Part shown: one piece after another, positions 50,136-59,125 of the stretch
How the letters are laid out: each line of letters opens with the position of its first letter
How positions within the stretch are numbered: position 1 is the stretch's first letter
Source of the DNA: Amarobacter sp964507025
Lineage (GTDB): Bacteria > Chloroflexota > Dehalococcoidia > Tepidiformales > Tepidiformaceae
Assembly (NCBI GenBank): GCA_964507025.1
Contig: CAZDOK010000007.1
Coordinates: forward strand, 62,001 to 126,000
Reading direction: 5' to 3'
DNA: 64,000 nt
Position numbers and translations under genes: made by a program
Notes under the pieces: generated by a model
Databases searched by the model: none
Seen by the model: only the letters and a program-made list of their open reading frames with translations
What the model was told of the DNA's origin: nothing

Positions 50136-51233
50136 CTACACGTTAAAGAGGATATTCAGGATGTCGCCGTCCTGGACGACGTACTGCTTGCCCTCGGTGC
50201 GGAGCAGGCCGCGCTTCTTCGCTTCCGCTTCGCTGCCCGCAGCCACGAGGTCGGTGAAGCGGATGACTTCGGCGCGGATGAAACCGCGCTTCAGGTCGCT
50301 GTGGATCTTGCCGGCGGCCTCGGGAGCTGAGGAGCCCGCTTCGACAGTCCAGGCGCGGCACTCATCGGGGCCCGCGGTGAGGAAGCTGATCAGGCCGAGA
50401 AGGGCGTAGCTCATGCGGATGGCGCCTGCCATGCCGCTCTCGGTGACCCCGGCGGAGGCGCGGAATTCGGCGGCGTCTTCCTCGCTGAGCTCGTTGAGGT
50501 CCATCTCGAACTTACCGCAGAACACGGCGACATCACGGCCCGGGCGGCAATGCCTGGCACGATACTGCTCCTCGAGTTCGCCGCGCCGCGGGAGGTCTTG
50601 CTCACCGATGTTGATGATGAGCAGGAGCGGCTTGGCGGTGAGGAACTGCGTGCCTTCGAGGAGGCGGCGGTCCTCGTCGGAGAGCTCCTGTTCGCGGATC
50701 GGGGTCTCGTTCTCGATCCCGGCCTTGAGGCGGAGGAGCAGGTCCTTGAGTCGCTGGACCTGGTCGCGCTCGCCGGCCTTCATCGAGCGCAGCTCGGTCT
50801 CGATGCGTTGCAGGCGCCTTTCGATGATCGCGAGGTCGGCGAAGGAGAGCTCGAGGTCCATGGTGGCGATGTCGCGGTCCGCGTCGACCGAAACTTCGGG
50901 ATGAGGCACCGAGTCGTCCTCGAAGGCCCGGACCACGTGGATGAGCGCGTCGGTGCGGGCAAGGTCGTTGATGAACTTGCCCGCCGGGCCCTCGCCCTTG
51001 CCAAATGATTCTCCCGCGGCGGGGAAGTCCACGTATTGGATGGTGGCGTAGGTGACCTTCTTTGGCTTGTACATCTCGGCAAGCCGATCGACGCGGTCAT
51101 CCGGAACGTTGACGACGCCGACGTTCGGCTGGCTCGAAGAGCTGTAGGCGCCAACCTGGGCGCTGCCGCGGGTGACTGCGTTGAAGACCGTGGTCTTGCC
51201 GGAGCGGGCGAGGCCGATGATGCCGAGTTGCAT
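50136..51233 (-). CDS. ychF: YchF/EngD-type translation-associated ATPase
   Basis: 365 residues. The G1 loop reads GLARSGKTTVFNA, a variant of the usual GLPNVGKST. G3-like DFPAA and the adenine-specifying NIGEQD (NxxE) are present, as is a helical insertion (about 125-200), and the chain ends with a TGS domain and FNV, typical of YchF. It hydrolyses ATP and contacts ribosomes. There is no obvious ribosome site, and the leader is short. It lies upstream, on the same strand, of the thiolase but 170 nt away. Confidence 0.92.
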   Translation of the reverse strand: MQLGIIGLARSGKTTVFNAVTRGSAQVGAYSSSSQPNVGVVNVPDDRVDRLAEMYKPKKVTYATIQYVDFPAAGESFGKGEGPAGKFINDLARTDALIHVVRAFEDDSVPHPEVSVDADRDIATMDLELSFADLAIIERRLQRIETELRSMKAGERDQVQRLKDLLLRLKAGIENETPIREQELSDEDRRLLEGTQFLTAKPLLLIINIGEQDLPRRGELEEQYRARHCRPGRDVAVFCGKFEMDLNELSEEDAAEFRASAGVTESGMAGAIRMSYALLGLISFLTAGPDECRAWTVEAGSSAPEAAGKIHSDLKRGFIRAEVIRFTDLVAAGSEAEAKKRGLLRTEGKQYVVQDGDILNILFNV

Positions 51234-51266
51234 GGATCAAAGGGTGCCTCAGGCGCTGGCTACCTG

Positions 51267-51830
51267 CTATCCCCGTAGAGCGTGCTCGTTGATGGCATGG
51301 CGAAGGCGGTAGAGCCAGTCGAGCCGTTCGCGATGCCACTTCGAGGCGAGCCCGCTCGATGAGGGGATGACCCAGGGGACGGTCGCGCCGACGCGCTCGG
51401 GTTGCTCGCCGTAAGCACGCGAGGCAAGCTCGCGCGCCGGCAGGCCGAGCGCGTAGCGTCCGAAATGGTGATAGATGCCGCGGCCCGAGAAGCAGGCGAT
51501 CGCCGGCTGGAACTCGGTCAGTTCGGCGTGGAGGCGCTGCGCGCCCTCGACGACCTCTTCGCGCGTGAGGTGTTCGGCCCGGACGGTCGGGCGGCAGCAC
51601 AGGTCGGTGAACCCGATGCCGGCCTCGGCCGGGAGGAGGTGGTCGTCTTCGGGGCCGACATCGCGCCCGGCGATGCCGCTCTGGCTGAGCTGGCGCCAGA
51701 ACATGTTCCCCGGCCGCGCGTAGTAGTGGCCCGCCTCGGCGGAGTAGATCGCCGGGTTATAGCCGATGAAGACCACGCGAAGGCCGGGCTGGAGGTAGTG
51801 GGGGAGGGTGAGCGCGGGTTCGGCCGTCAC
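51267..51830 (-). CDS. mug: G/U mismatch-specific DNA glycosylase
   Basis: 187 residues of the family-2 uracil-DNA glycosylase type. Motif A is VFIGYNPAIYS (GINPG-like), followed by GHYYARPGNMFWRQL, and motif B is VIPSSSGLASKW. It removes U or T mispaired with G. The start is a GTG, overlapping by 4 nt (GTGA) the stop of the membrane protein upstream on the same strand. The motif A Asn is kept, so activity is expected. Confidence 0.88.
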   Translation of the reverse strand: MTAEPALTLPHYLQPGLRVVFIGYNPAIYSAEAGHYYARPGNMFWRQLSQSGIAGRDVGPEDDHLLPAEAGIGFTDLCCRPTVRAEHLTREEVVEGAQRLHAELTEFQPAIACFSGRGIYHHFGRYALGLPARELASRAYGEQPERVGATVPWVIPSSSGLASKWHRERLDWLYRLRHAINEHALRG

Positions 51831-52366
51831 TGGAGGGCAAACCTGACACGCGGATTGGCGAGGTGGAGCGCCTCGGCAAGGAGGGTCGCACCGGAATCGG
51901 CAGGCACTTCGACGACGAAGTGCAGCTGGACGCGGACTTCCTCGGCCAGGGGGATGTTGAGGCCCGGCTCACCGTTCGTGGTGGCCTCCGCCGCCTTGAT
52001 CCAGTCTTTCACGCCTTCGACTTCGATCGTGAAGTCCGTGAGGACCAGCTCCCAGGTCTTGCTGGAACGGATGGTGAGCTCAACGAAGAAGTCCTCGCGG
52101 CGCATGCCGGGCGACGGCTCGCCAAGGGGGTCGGATGCCCGGCCGGCTGACTCGACCCGGATGACGCGGGCATCGCCGCGATACGTTTCACCTGCGGCGA
52201 CTTTCGTCTCCCCGTAGATGTTGCGAAGGATGGGCGGGAGTGCGTAGAGCCCGACCATGATGCCAACGAGCACGCCCAGGACGGCGCCGGTGACGAGACA
52301 GCCGGTGCGGCGTTCTTTCTCGACCGAGGGCTGTTCGAGGCGCCGGCGGGCGGGTTGCTGGGTCAT
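51827..52366 (-). CDS. Membrane-anchored hypothetical protein
   Basis: 179 residues. A basic N-terminus and one membrane helix (about 25-45, LVTGAVLGVLVGIMVGLYALPP) lead into an outer beta-rich domain with EDFFVELTIRSSKTWELVL and VRVQLHFVVEVPADSGATLL, of DUF4352-like or transthyretin-like look. The TGA overlaps the GTG of mug (GTGA), so the two are coupled. The function is unknown. Confidence 0.65.
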   Translation of the reverse strand: MTQQPARRRLEQPSVEKERRTGCLVTGAVLGVLVGIMVGLYALPPILRNIYGETKVAAGETYRGDARVIRVESAGRASDPLGEPSPGMRREDFFVELTIRSSKTWELVLTDFTIEVEGVKDWIKAAEATTNGEPGLNIPLAEEVRVQLHFVVEVPADSGATLLAEALHLANPRVRFALQ

Positions 52367-52426
52367 ACCTCATTGAGCACCGCGCGGGTGGGAATGCGCA
52401 ATGTGCACGGGAGCCCGGCCGGTGCG

Positions 52427-52432
52427 TAGAAT
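52427..52432 (+). promoter_or_regulatory. -10 hexamer TAGAAT, leaderless PNPOx-like gene
   Basis: TAGAAT ends 6 nt before the GTG at 52439. Confidence 0.55.
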
Positions 52433-52438
52433 CCGCCC

Positions 52439-52903
52439 GTGACCGAGCCAATGGACCGGGAGGAGATCCTGCGAGCGGCGGCCGCGATTGCGGCCGAGCA
52501 GGCCGGCGGCACCCTGGCGACCACGCACGCCGAGGATGGCACGCCATATGTGACCTTCGTGCTGTGCCACCTCCGGGAGACCGGGGAGGTGCTGTTCGGC
52601 AGCGGGACAAGACCGCAGCACACCCGCAACATCCTCGCCACGCCAGAAGTGTCCTTCCTGATCGACAACCGGGAGGTCATCCGGGGTGATTGGACGGCGT
52701 TCAACCGGGTGGTGATTGAGGGCCGGGCGGTCGAGATCCCGCAGGACGACCAGCGCTACGAGTCGTTGCTCGGCGAGCTGGCGGGGAAGAACCGGATGGC
52801 AGCGGTGTTCACCGATCGGGGCAAGCTGTTCATGGTGGCGCCCCGGCGGCTCATCCTGATGAAAGGGCTCGAGGCGGCGCGCCACATCGTCGAGTTCGAA
52901 TGA
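52439..52903 (+). CDS. Pyridoxamine 5'-phosphate oxidase-like FMN/F420-binding protein
   Basis: 154 residues forming a split beta-barrel: GTLATTHAEDGTPYVTFVLC, GEVLFGSGTRPQHTRNI, then VSFLIDN and FNRVVIEGRAVEI. It is of the PNPOx/HugZ-like superfamily. The cofactor may be FMN, F420 or heme. A GTG start is set by the TAGAAT spacing. It is followed 41 nt later by folC, which has its own -10, so it stands alone. Confidence 0.8.
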   Translation: MTEPMDREEILRAAAAIAAEQAGGTLATTHAEDGTPYVTFVLCHLRETGEVLFGSGTRPQHTRNILATPEVSFLIDNREVIRGDWTAFNRVVIEGRAVEIPQDDQRYESLLGELAGKNRMAAVFTDRGKLFMVAPRRLILMKGLEAARHIVEFE

Positions 52904-52932
52904 CCGGATATGGGCAAGCGGACGGCAGAAGG

Positions 52933-52938
52933 TAAGAT
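52933..52938 (+). promoter_or_regulatory. -10 hexamer TAAGAT, leaderless folC
   Basis: TAAGAT ends 6 nt before the GTG at 52945. Confidence 0.5.
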
Positions 52939-52944
52939 CTCGCC

Positions 52945-54285
52945 GTGGAGTACTCGGAGGCCATCGACTACCTGCTTTCGCTGAGCGATATGGAGCGCGG
53001 CTACCAGGCATCGCCGAATCCGGTCATGAACCTGGAGACGATGCGTTCGCTCCTCTCGCGCCTGAACGACCCTCACCGGGGCCGGCCAACCGTGCACGTG
53101 ACCGGATCGAAGGGAAAAGGGAGCGTGTCGGCGATGATCGCCGGGATCCTGCGGCGCGCGGATTTCTCGACAGCCCTCTACACGAGCCCGCATCTCCATT
53201 CATTCACGGAGCGCATCAACATCGGCGGCGACCCCGTGTCGCCCGAGGAGTTCGCCGCGGGGCTGGACGCGATCCGGGCGGCGATAGACGCGGAACGCGA
53301 AAGCGTGCACGGCGATGTGAGCACCTTCGGTGCGCTGACGGCCCTCTTCTTCTGGCTCGTGCGCGCGCAGGTGCCTCGGATCGACTGGCAGGTCGTGGAG
53401 GTGGGCCTCGGCGGGTCGTTCGATGCGACGAACGTCATCGACCCCCCGGAAGTGGCGGTAATCACCCCGATATCGCTCGAACACACCGCCATCCTGGGCA
53501 ACACCCCGGCGGAGATAGCGCAGGACAAGGCGGGCATCATCAAGTCCGGGAGCACGGCCGTGGTCGCTCCCCAACAGGACCCGGCAGTGCTCGACGTCAT
53601 CCGAGAACGCTGCATCGAGGTGGGAGCAACGCTGGTGGATGTTGGCGCCCTGTTCGAGGTGGTGATGCAGGAGAAGTTCCCCTTCGGTCAGTCTTTCCGG
53701 TTGATAGGGCCGAACGGTGAGCGGTCAATGCGGACGCCGATGCTGGGCTATCACCAGCTGCAGAACGCGGCCACCGCGGTCGCGGCAGCCGAGGCCATCC
53801 GGGCGCGGGGCCACACGATTACCGAGCAGGCGATTGTGGACGGCATCGCGCATACACGCGTGCCAGGCAGGCTGGAGGTGATGGGGCAGAAGCCGCTGAT
53901 AGTGGCCGACGGGGCGCACAACGAGGAGAGCGCCGAGGCGCTGGCTCGGGCCCTCAAGGAGTACTTCAACTGGCGGCGCTGCTTCCTGGTGATCGGGTGC
54001 ACGCGCGACAAGGACGTACGCGCGATGGGCTTCAAGCTCGCGCGCTACGCGGAGCTGATCGTGTGCACGCAGTTCCGGAACCCCCGTTCGATGGACCCGT
54101 ACCAGATGATCCAGGAGATCGGTTTCCTCGGGCCCCCGGCGGTCGCGGAGGAGAGCGTGCCGGACGCAATCGACACCGCCCTGGCGCATGCCGAAGAGGA
54201 CGATCTCGTCTGCATCACCGGGTCGCTCTACGTGGTGGCCGAGGCCCGCGAGCACCTGCTGGGCGAGAGCGTCATCCGGCGGTAG
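52945..54285 (+). CDS. folC: Dihydrofolate synthase / folylpolyglutamate synthase
   Basis: A 446-residue Mur-ligase-family enzyme that adds glutamate to dihydropteroate or folates. The P-loop is VTGSKGKGSVSAMIAG, the folate/Mg loop is YTSPHLHSFTERINI, and later ISLEHTAILGNTPAEIAQDKAGI and the C-terminal DGAHNEESAEALA complete the family set. The start GTG is fixed by the leaderless -10 geometry and the expected N-terminus. It is a housekeeping gene with no other folate genes adjacent, although a methylenetetrahydrofolate reductase-like gene lies 4 kb on. Confidence 0.94.
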   Translation: MEYSEAIDYLLSLSDMERGYQASPNPVMNLETMRSLLSRLNDPHRGRPTVHVTGSKGKGSVSAMIAGILRRADFSTALYTSPHLHSFTERINIGGDPVSPEEFAAGLDAIRAAIDAERESVHGDVSTFGALTALFFWLVRAQVPRIDWQVVEVGLGGSFDATNVIDPPEVAVITPISLEHTAILGNTPAEIAQDKAGIIKSGSTAVVAPQQDPAVLDVIRERCIEVGATLVDVGALFEVVMQEKFPFGQSFRLIGPNGERSMRTPMLGYHQLQNAATAVAAAEAIRARGHTITEQAIVDGIAHTRVPGRLEVMGQKPLIVADGAHNEESAEALARALKEYFNWRRCFLVIGCTRDKDVRAMGFKLARYAELIVCTQFRNPRSMDPYQMIQEIGFLGPPAVAEESVPDAIDTALAHAEEDDLVCITGSLYVVAEAREHLLGESVIRR

Positions 54286-54400
54286 GGGCCCTGGCCAATC
54301 AGACCGCGGCGCGTGACGCAAGTCCGGGTAGTTGACTCCGACGTACTCTCTTCGTCAGCATTTGGCGACCCCCGTGACCGGGGACCAATAGGGAGGGTCT

Positions 54401-56134
54401 ATGAGCAGCTATTGGGACGGCTATTGGAAGAGGCGGGTGAGCCGGAGGCGGTTGGTGACCGGAGGTGCCGCAGGCGCGGCGGGCCTTGCCGGTCTCGCAC
54501 TCGTCGGTTGCGGGGACGACGACGATGATGACGACGACGGCAACGGGAACGGTGGCGGGGACAACACGGCCCTGACTCCCGTGGCCCCCACACCCGATAC
54601 GTCGGCAAAGCCGGTGAAGGGCGGTATCCTGCGGGCCCTCACCAACGTCGGCTCGAACATCGACCCGCACCGAACGAACACGCCTGCCGAGTCGGTTTCG
54701 CTCTGGGGCGCAGTCGGCAATACGGTTATCCGCTTCAGCACGAAGGATCCGGGCGCGGTCGAGGGCGACCTGGCCGCGGACCTGCCGGAAATCCCGGCGG
54801 ACGGGACGACCCTGATCTTCAAGCTCCGCCCCGAGGCGAAGTGGCAGAACAAGGCACCGGTGAACGGGCGGGCGGTGACCGCGGAAGACGTGAAGCTCAG
54901 CTTCGAGAGGATCAAGGACCCGGCGACGCTTTCGCCGCGGGCCGGCAATTTCGGGAACGTCGACAGCATCACGGTCATCGACGATCAGACGGTGCAGTTC
55001 AAGCTGAAGGCGCCCCAGGCGGATCTCTTCGCCATCATGGCGGACCAGTACAACTTCGTGATCCCCAAGGAGATCGCATCGCGCGGACAGGAGGCGATCA
55101 AGGGGGCCGAGGACGTGATCGGCTCGGGACCCTGCGAACTGGACACCTTCGTGGCCGCGCAGAAGTTCACACTGAAGCGGCGCGCCGATGGCTACTGGCG
55201 CGAGAACACGAGCTGGCTGGACGGCTTCGAGTACCTGCACCAGACCGACCCGCAGCAGGCACTCAATGCGCTGCGCGCAAACCAGACCGATGCGATCGGT
55301 CTGCCACCGGACCTTGCCAATACGCTCGCGAACGACAAGAACTACGTGATCACGCGGGCCCCCACCACCACGCGGGAGTGCCTGCTCATCAACCATGGCG
55401 TTGACCGGTACAAGGACCCGAAGGTTCGACTGGCCCTTTCGCGTGCCATTAACCGCGCCCAGGTCTATGAAACGGTTTTCGGCGGGCTCGGGTTCGTTGG
55501 CGGCCCGATGACGCCGGCCGCGCCGTTCTGGGTGCTACCCGATGCCGAGCTGCAGAAGCTGCCCGGCTACGGGAAGCGCGACGACGAGATCAAGGAAGCG
55601 AAGGCCCTGCTCGCCGCGGCTGGCCTGGCCAACGGCTTCGAGGAGACAGTCCTGACGGTGACCGCGTTCGACACCGAGAAGGTACACGACGTGGTGGTCT
55701 CGAACCTGAAGGACATTGGCGTCACCGTGAAGACGGAGAACGTGGGCACCGACTTCGCCGCGAACTTCCTGCCACGCGAGGTGCAGCGAAAGTACAACCT
55801 GGCAACCACGCTGTTCCTCTCCGGTGGGTACCCGGATGCGCAGCTCACGCTGTACCACCACTCCGACGTCAAGACCAAGGGCACGCGCAACTACGGCGAC
55901 TACGTGCTCGAAGGGCTCGATGCGAAGCTCGACAGGCAGTCGACGATGTACGACACGGCGGAACGGCTACCGCTGGTACATGAGATCCAGCGCGACATCA
56001 TCAACGCGCCGGGGCCAGTGTGGATGGGTTCACGCGGCATCCTGACCGTGTGGAGCGCCCGCCTGGCGAACCCCGCATCGTTCCCGTTCGCCGCGGGTTT
56101 CTACGCGTCCGAGAACATGTGGTTCAAAGCCTGA
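54401..56134 (+). CDS. Tat-exported ABC substrate-binding lipoprotein (family 5)
   Basis: 577 residues. The N-terminal SRRRLVTGGAAGAAGLAGLA, then LVGC, is a twin-arginine signal with a lipobox. An Asp-run and S/T/P linker precede the SBP_bac_5 domain: PHRTNTPAESVSLWGAVGNT, the DVKLSFERIKDPA-type segment and later YKDPKVRLALSRAINR. It captures oligopeptides, nickel or other solutes for the two permeases that follow. GGGAGG lies 5 nt before the ATG. No ATPase gene follows, so ATPase subunits must be elsewhere. Confidence 0.92.
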   Translation: MSSYWDGYWKRRVSRRRLVTGGAAGAAGLAGLALVGCGDDDDDDDDGNGNGGGDNTALTPVAPTPDTSAKPVKGGILRALTNVGSNIDPHRTNTPAESVSLWGAVGNTVIRFSTKDPGAVEGDLAADLPEIPADGTTLIFKLRPEAKWQNKAPVNGRAVTAEDVKLSFERIKDPATLSPRAGNFGNVDSITVIDDQTVQFKLKAPQADLFAIMADQYNFVIPKEIASRGQEAIKGAEDVIGSGPCELDTFVAAQKFTLKRRADGYWRENTSWLDGFEYLHQTDPQQALNALRANQTDAIGLPPDLANTLANDKNYVITRAPTTTRECLLINHGVDRYKDPKVRLALSRAINRAQVYETVFGGLGFVGGPMTPAAPFWVLPDAELQKLPGYGKRDDEIKEAKALLAAAGLANGFEETVLTVTAFDTEKVHDVVVSNLKDIGVTVKTENVGTDFAANFLPREVQRKYNLATTLFLSGGYPDAQLTLYHHSDVKTKGTRNYGDYVLEGLDAKLDRQSTMYDTAERLPLVHEIQRDIINAPGPVWMGSRGILTVWSARLANPASFPFAAGFYASENMWFKA

Positions 56135-56160
56135 CCCGTTCGACCGGTTCGCGATTGCGA

Positions 56161-56194
56161 CGTGGAAGCCGCCGCCGATGCGGCGGCTTCCACG
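56161..56194 (+). terminator. Perfect 14-bp hairpin between binding-protein and permease genes
   Basis: CGTGGAAGCCGCCG (56161-56174), a 6-nt loop, then CGGCGGCTTCCACG (56181-56194). There is no U-run. It probably protects the 3' end of, or partially terminates, the abundant binding-protein mRNA, giving lower expression of the permeases, as in many ABC operons. Confidence 0.8.
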
Positions 56195-56249
56195 CCGAGA
56201 GGGCGCTTCTCCTATACTTCCGGCACGTCCGCCCGGGGGGTTGTTGGCG

Positions 56250-57191
56250 ATGTACCAGTTTGTGTTACGGCGGCTCCTGCTCGCCGTCCCGACGCTCCTG
56301 ATCGTGTCGTTCCTGATTTTCGGGATGGTCCGGCTCGATCCGGATTCGGTGGTGGCGGCCCGGCTCGGTGAGGGGTACACCGAAGAGCAGGCCGACCTGG
56401 TGAAAGAGACCTATGGGTTGAATGAGCCGGTTGCAACTGAGTACGTGAAGTGGCTGGGGCGGGTAGTTCGCGGAGATTGGGGCGAATCGGCTTACACGTT
56501 CAAGCCGGTCCTCAGCGAAATGGCCCCGAAGATCGGCGTGACGTTCGAGCTGGCCTTCCTGGCGATCGTGTTCGCTGTCATCATCGGCGTGCCCATCGGC
56601 GTGTTCTCCGCGATGCGGCAGGACCGGTGGCCCGACTACGTGTTGCGGTCGTTCGCGATTTTCGGGCTCTCGGTGCCCGGGTTTCTGATCGCCACGATCG
56701 TCCTCGCCCTCCTGGCGAAGAACTTCGGCTGGATCCCGAGCATCCGCTACCAGTCGCTGCGCGAGGACCCGATCGCCAACCTGCAGCAGATGTGGATGCC
56801 AGCGTTCATTGTCTCGCTGGCGACATCGGCCCAGGTGATGCGCTATGCGCGGACCATGATGCTGGACGTGCTCCGCCAGGACTACATCCGGACGGCCTGG
56901 GCAAAGGGGCTGCGCGAACGCGTGATCGTGGTGCGGCATGCGCTCAAGAACGCGCTCTTGCCTGTGGTGACGGTGATCGGCCTGACGATGGCAACGCTTG
57001 TCGGGGGGACCGTGATCTTCGAGTCGCTCTTCTCCCTTCCTGGGATGGGCCGTCACCTTATCCTGGCGGTGAGCCAGAAGGACTTCGCAGTGGTCCAGGG
57101 CGTAGCGCTCTTCTTTGCCATCACGGTGGTGCTGGTCAACCTGATCGTGGACGTGAGCTACACGTTGCTCGATCCACGGGCGAGGACGTAG
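56250..57191 (+). CDS. ABC transporter permease, DppB/OppB type
   Basis: 313 residues with six membrane helices. The N-terminus MYQFVLRRLLLAVPTLLIVS is typical of DppB. The EAA loop is ARTMMLDVLRQDYIRTAWAK, followed by GLRERVIVVRHALKNALLP. The ATG at 56250 has a short spacing to the hairpin at 56161-56194. It pairs with the following DppC-type permease and the upstream binding protein. Confidence 0.93.
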   Translation: MYQFVLRRLLLAVPTLLIVSFLIFGMVRLDPDSVVAARLGEGYTEEQADLVKETYGLNEPVATEYVKWLGRVVRGDWGESAYTFKPVLSEMAPKIGVTFELAFLAIVFAVIIGVPIGVFSAMRQDRWPDYVLRSFAIFGLSVPGFLIATIVLALLAKNFGWIPSIRYQSLREDPIANLQQMWMPAFIVSLATSAQVMRYARTMMLDVLRQDYIRTAWAKGLRERVIVVRHALKNALLPVVTVIGLTMATLVGGTVIFESLFSLPGMGRHLILAVSQKDFAVVQGVALFFAITVVLVNLIVDVSYTLLDPRART

Positions 57192-57193
57192 CG

Positions 57194-58243
57194 ATGGCAG
57201 GAGCAACGCTCGCAGCACCGTTTGAAGCTCGCGCCGAGCGCGGAAGGTCGCTCGCGGCGCGGTTCCTGGGGTTCTTCCGGCAAATGGCCCGCACCAAGCC
57301 GCTCGGGTTTGCGGGTTTCGTCGTGTTGCTTTTCATGCTGGTGGTGGCGGCCATCCCGCAGGCGTTCGCCACACACGACCCCGCCCAGACCGGCGCGGCG
57401 CCCCGGCTGAAGAACTACTGCCTGGGGCCAACGGACACCTTCCTCTGCCCGACACTGGTCGAACCCGCAACCGTCACCTCGCCGGCCCGCACCATCGAAG
57501 GCAGCCTCTCCGAGCCCTTCGGCACGGACCAGCTGGGCCGCGACGTCTACAGCCGCATCGTCTACGGGGCCCGCTGGGCCGTCTACATCGGCTTCATGTC
57601 GGTCCTGCTCAGCTCCTTGCTGTCGCTGCTCATTGGTGTCACCTGCGGGTACTTCGGCGGGTGGTACGACGCGACCGTGCAGCGGTTGGTCGACGCTATC
57701 ATGGCGTTGCCCGCGCTGGTCGTGCTGCTCGCGCTCCCGCAGATGATCGGGCGGCTGGACATCGATGGGCCGTTGCCGTTCGACCAGAGCAGCATCACAT
57801 TCTTCAAGCTGGCGCTGGTGCTTGGTGTGCTGGGCGGCGCCGGCGGCTCGCGGGTCATCCGTGCCTCGGTGATCGGGGTCCGGTCCGCACAGTTCCTTGA
57901 AGCGGCACGGGTGATCGGCTGCACGGACGCGCGGATCATGATCCGCCATGTGATCCCGAATATCTTCGGGCCGTTGATGGTGCAGGCGACCATCGGGCTT
58001 GGAGGCGTGATCCTGGCCGAGGCCGCACTGAGCTTCCTGGGGTTCGGCGTGGTGGACCCGAACAAGCCGACGTGGGGACAGATGCTCAACCTCGCCCAAC
58101 AGATTTCGACCGTGAAATTCCAGGCCGTGGTGTGGCCGGGTGTGTGCATCGCTCTCGCGGTGTTCAGCTTTAACATGTTTGGCGATGCGCTACGCGACAT
58201 GCTCGATCCACGCCTCCGCGGGGCACGCGGCGGGTTCAACTAG
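57194..58243 (+). CDS. ABC transporter permease, DppC/OppC type
   Basis: 349 residues with an N-terminal cytoplasmic extension, one helix, an external insert with two cysteines (YCLGPTDTFLCPTL), then five helices. The DppC signature GTDQLGRDVYSRIVYGAR and the EAA loop FLEAARVIGCTDARIMIRHV are clear. It starts 2 nt after dppB stops. The transported solute is not defined by the sequence. Confidence 0.93.
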   Translation: MAGATLAAPFEARAERGRSLAARFLGFFRQMARTKPLGFAGFVVLLFMLVVAAIPQAFATHDPAQTGAAPRLKNYCLGPTDTFLCPTLVEPATVTSPARTIEGSLSEPFGTDQLGRDVYSRIVYGARWAVYIGFMSVLLSSLLSLLIGVTCGYFGGWYDATVQRLVDAIMALPALVVLLALPQMIGRLDIDGPLPFDQSSITFFKLALVLGVLGGAGGSRVIRASVIGVRSAQFLEAARVIGCTDARIMIRHVIPNIFGPLMVQATIGLGGVILAEAALSFLGFGVVDPNKPTWGQMLNLAQQISTVKFQAVVWPGVCIALAVFSFNMFGDALRDMLDPRLRGARGGFN

Positions 58244-58285
58244 GCCGGCCGGGGGCTGGACGCACGGGACGTCTGACCGCACGGT

Positions 58286-59116
58286 ATGAAGGTGCCATTC
58301 GCCCAGAAGCTCGATGCCGGGGAATTCGCGGTCGCCCTCGAGATTACGCCGCCGCAGCGCCACATGCCCCAGGTGCTGCTGCGCCGCGCGGGGCTCCTGG
58401 GCGGTGCCGCGCAGGCGATCAACGTCATCCAGCGCCCCGGGCGGCAGTCCAGCCTCGATGCCTCGCTTGAGCTGAAAGCGGTCGGTATCGAACCGGCGTG
58501 GCACCTGGTGACGCGGGGAAGGTCGCGCGCGGATGTCGCCAGCGACCTCGAACGCGCTGCCGCCGGGGGCATCGGGCAGGTCCTCTGCATTTTGGGAGAC
58601 CACGTGGCGGGCGAGACCCCCGACACCCCGACCATCCGGGATGCCATCGCGATGACCCGGGAAGTGCTGCCGGGGGCGATCGTGGGCGCAACCCTGAACC
58701 AGTACGGCCGCGACGAGGCCACCGTGCTGAGAAACCTCTTCCCGAAATTGCGAGCCGGCGCCTCCTACGTACAGACGCAACCGGTGTTCGATATGGACAC
58801 GCTGGAGCGCTTCGCCGCGGCCATCGAACGCGAGGCGCCGGACACCGGCGTGGTTGCGATGGCGATGCCCCTGCTCTCGCTGGAGGCCGCGCTGCGCATC
58901 GAGCAGCGGCTTGCCATCGCCCTGCCGCGTGCGCTGAAGGACGTGCTGGCCGGCGGAGACCTCGAGGCGGCGTGGGGCGCTTTCGCCGCGACCATCCGGT
59001 CGCTGGCCGATTCGGCCCTTGTGGATGGAGTCGCGATCATGACGTTCGAGATGGACGCGCCACGGGAAATGGGCGAGCGGATCCTGGCCTCGCTGCGCGC
59101 CGCCGGGGTCGCGTAG
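58286..59116 (+). CDS. Methylenetetrahydrofolate reductase-family protein
   Basis: A 276-residue TIM-barrel of the MTHFR family: ALEITPPQRHMPQVLLRRAG (the EIxPP start), QVLCILGDHVAGETPDTP, and ASYVQTQPVFDMDTLERFAA. It lacks the regulatory C-terminal domain. It likely reduces methylene-THF to methyl-THF, or is an MTHFR-like enzyme of C1 metabolism. The ATG at 58286 has no strong ribosome site. Its TAG stop is the start of the -10 hexamer of the following gene. Confidence 0.85.
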   Translation: MKVPFAQKLDAGEFAVALEITPPQRHMPQVLLRRAGLLGGAAQAINVIQRPGRQSSLDASLELKAVGIEPAWHLVTRGRSRADVASDLERAAAGGIGQVLCILGDHVAGETPDTPTIRDAIAMTREVLPGAIVGATLNQYGRDEATVLRNLFPKLRAGASYVQTQPVFDMDTLERFAAAIEREAPDTGVVAMAMPLLSLEAALRIEQRLAIALPRALKDVLAGGDLEAAWGAFAATIRSLADSALVDGVAIMTFEMDAPREMGERILASLRAAGVA

Positions 59117-59119
59117 GAT
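59114..59119 (+). promoter_or_regulatory. -10 hexamer TAGGAT, leaderless EEP gene
   Basis: TAGGAT includes the stop codon of the MTHFR-like gene and ends 6 nt before the ATG at 59126. Confidence 0.55.
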
Positions 59120-59125
59120 CGTCTG

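Noticed and set aside
48870..50330. 486-residue plus-strand frame
   Set aside because: Antisense to thiolase and ychF, both with clear motifs.
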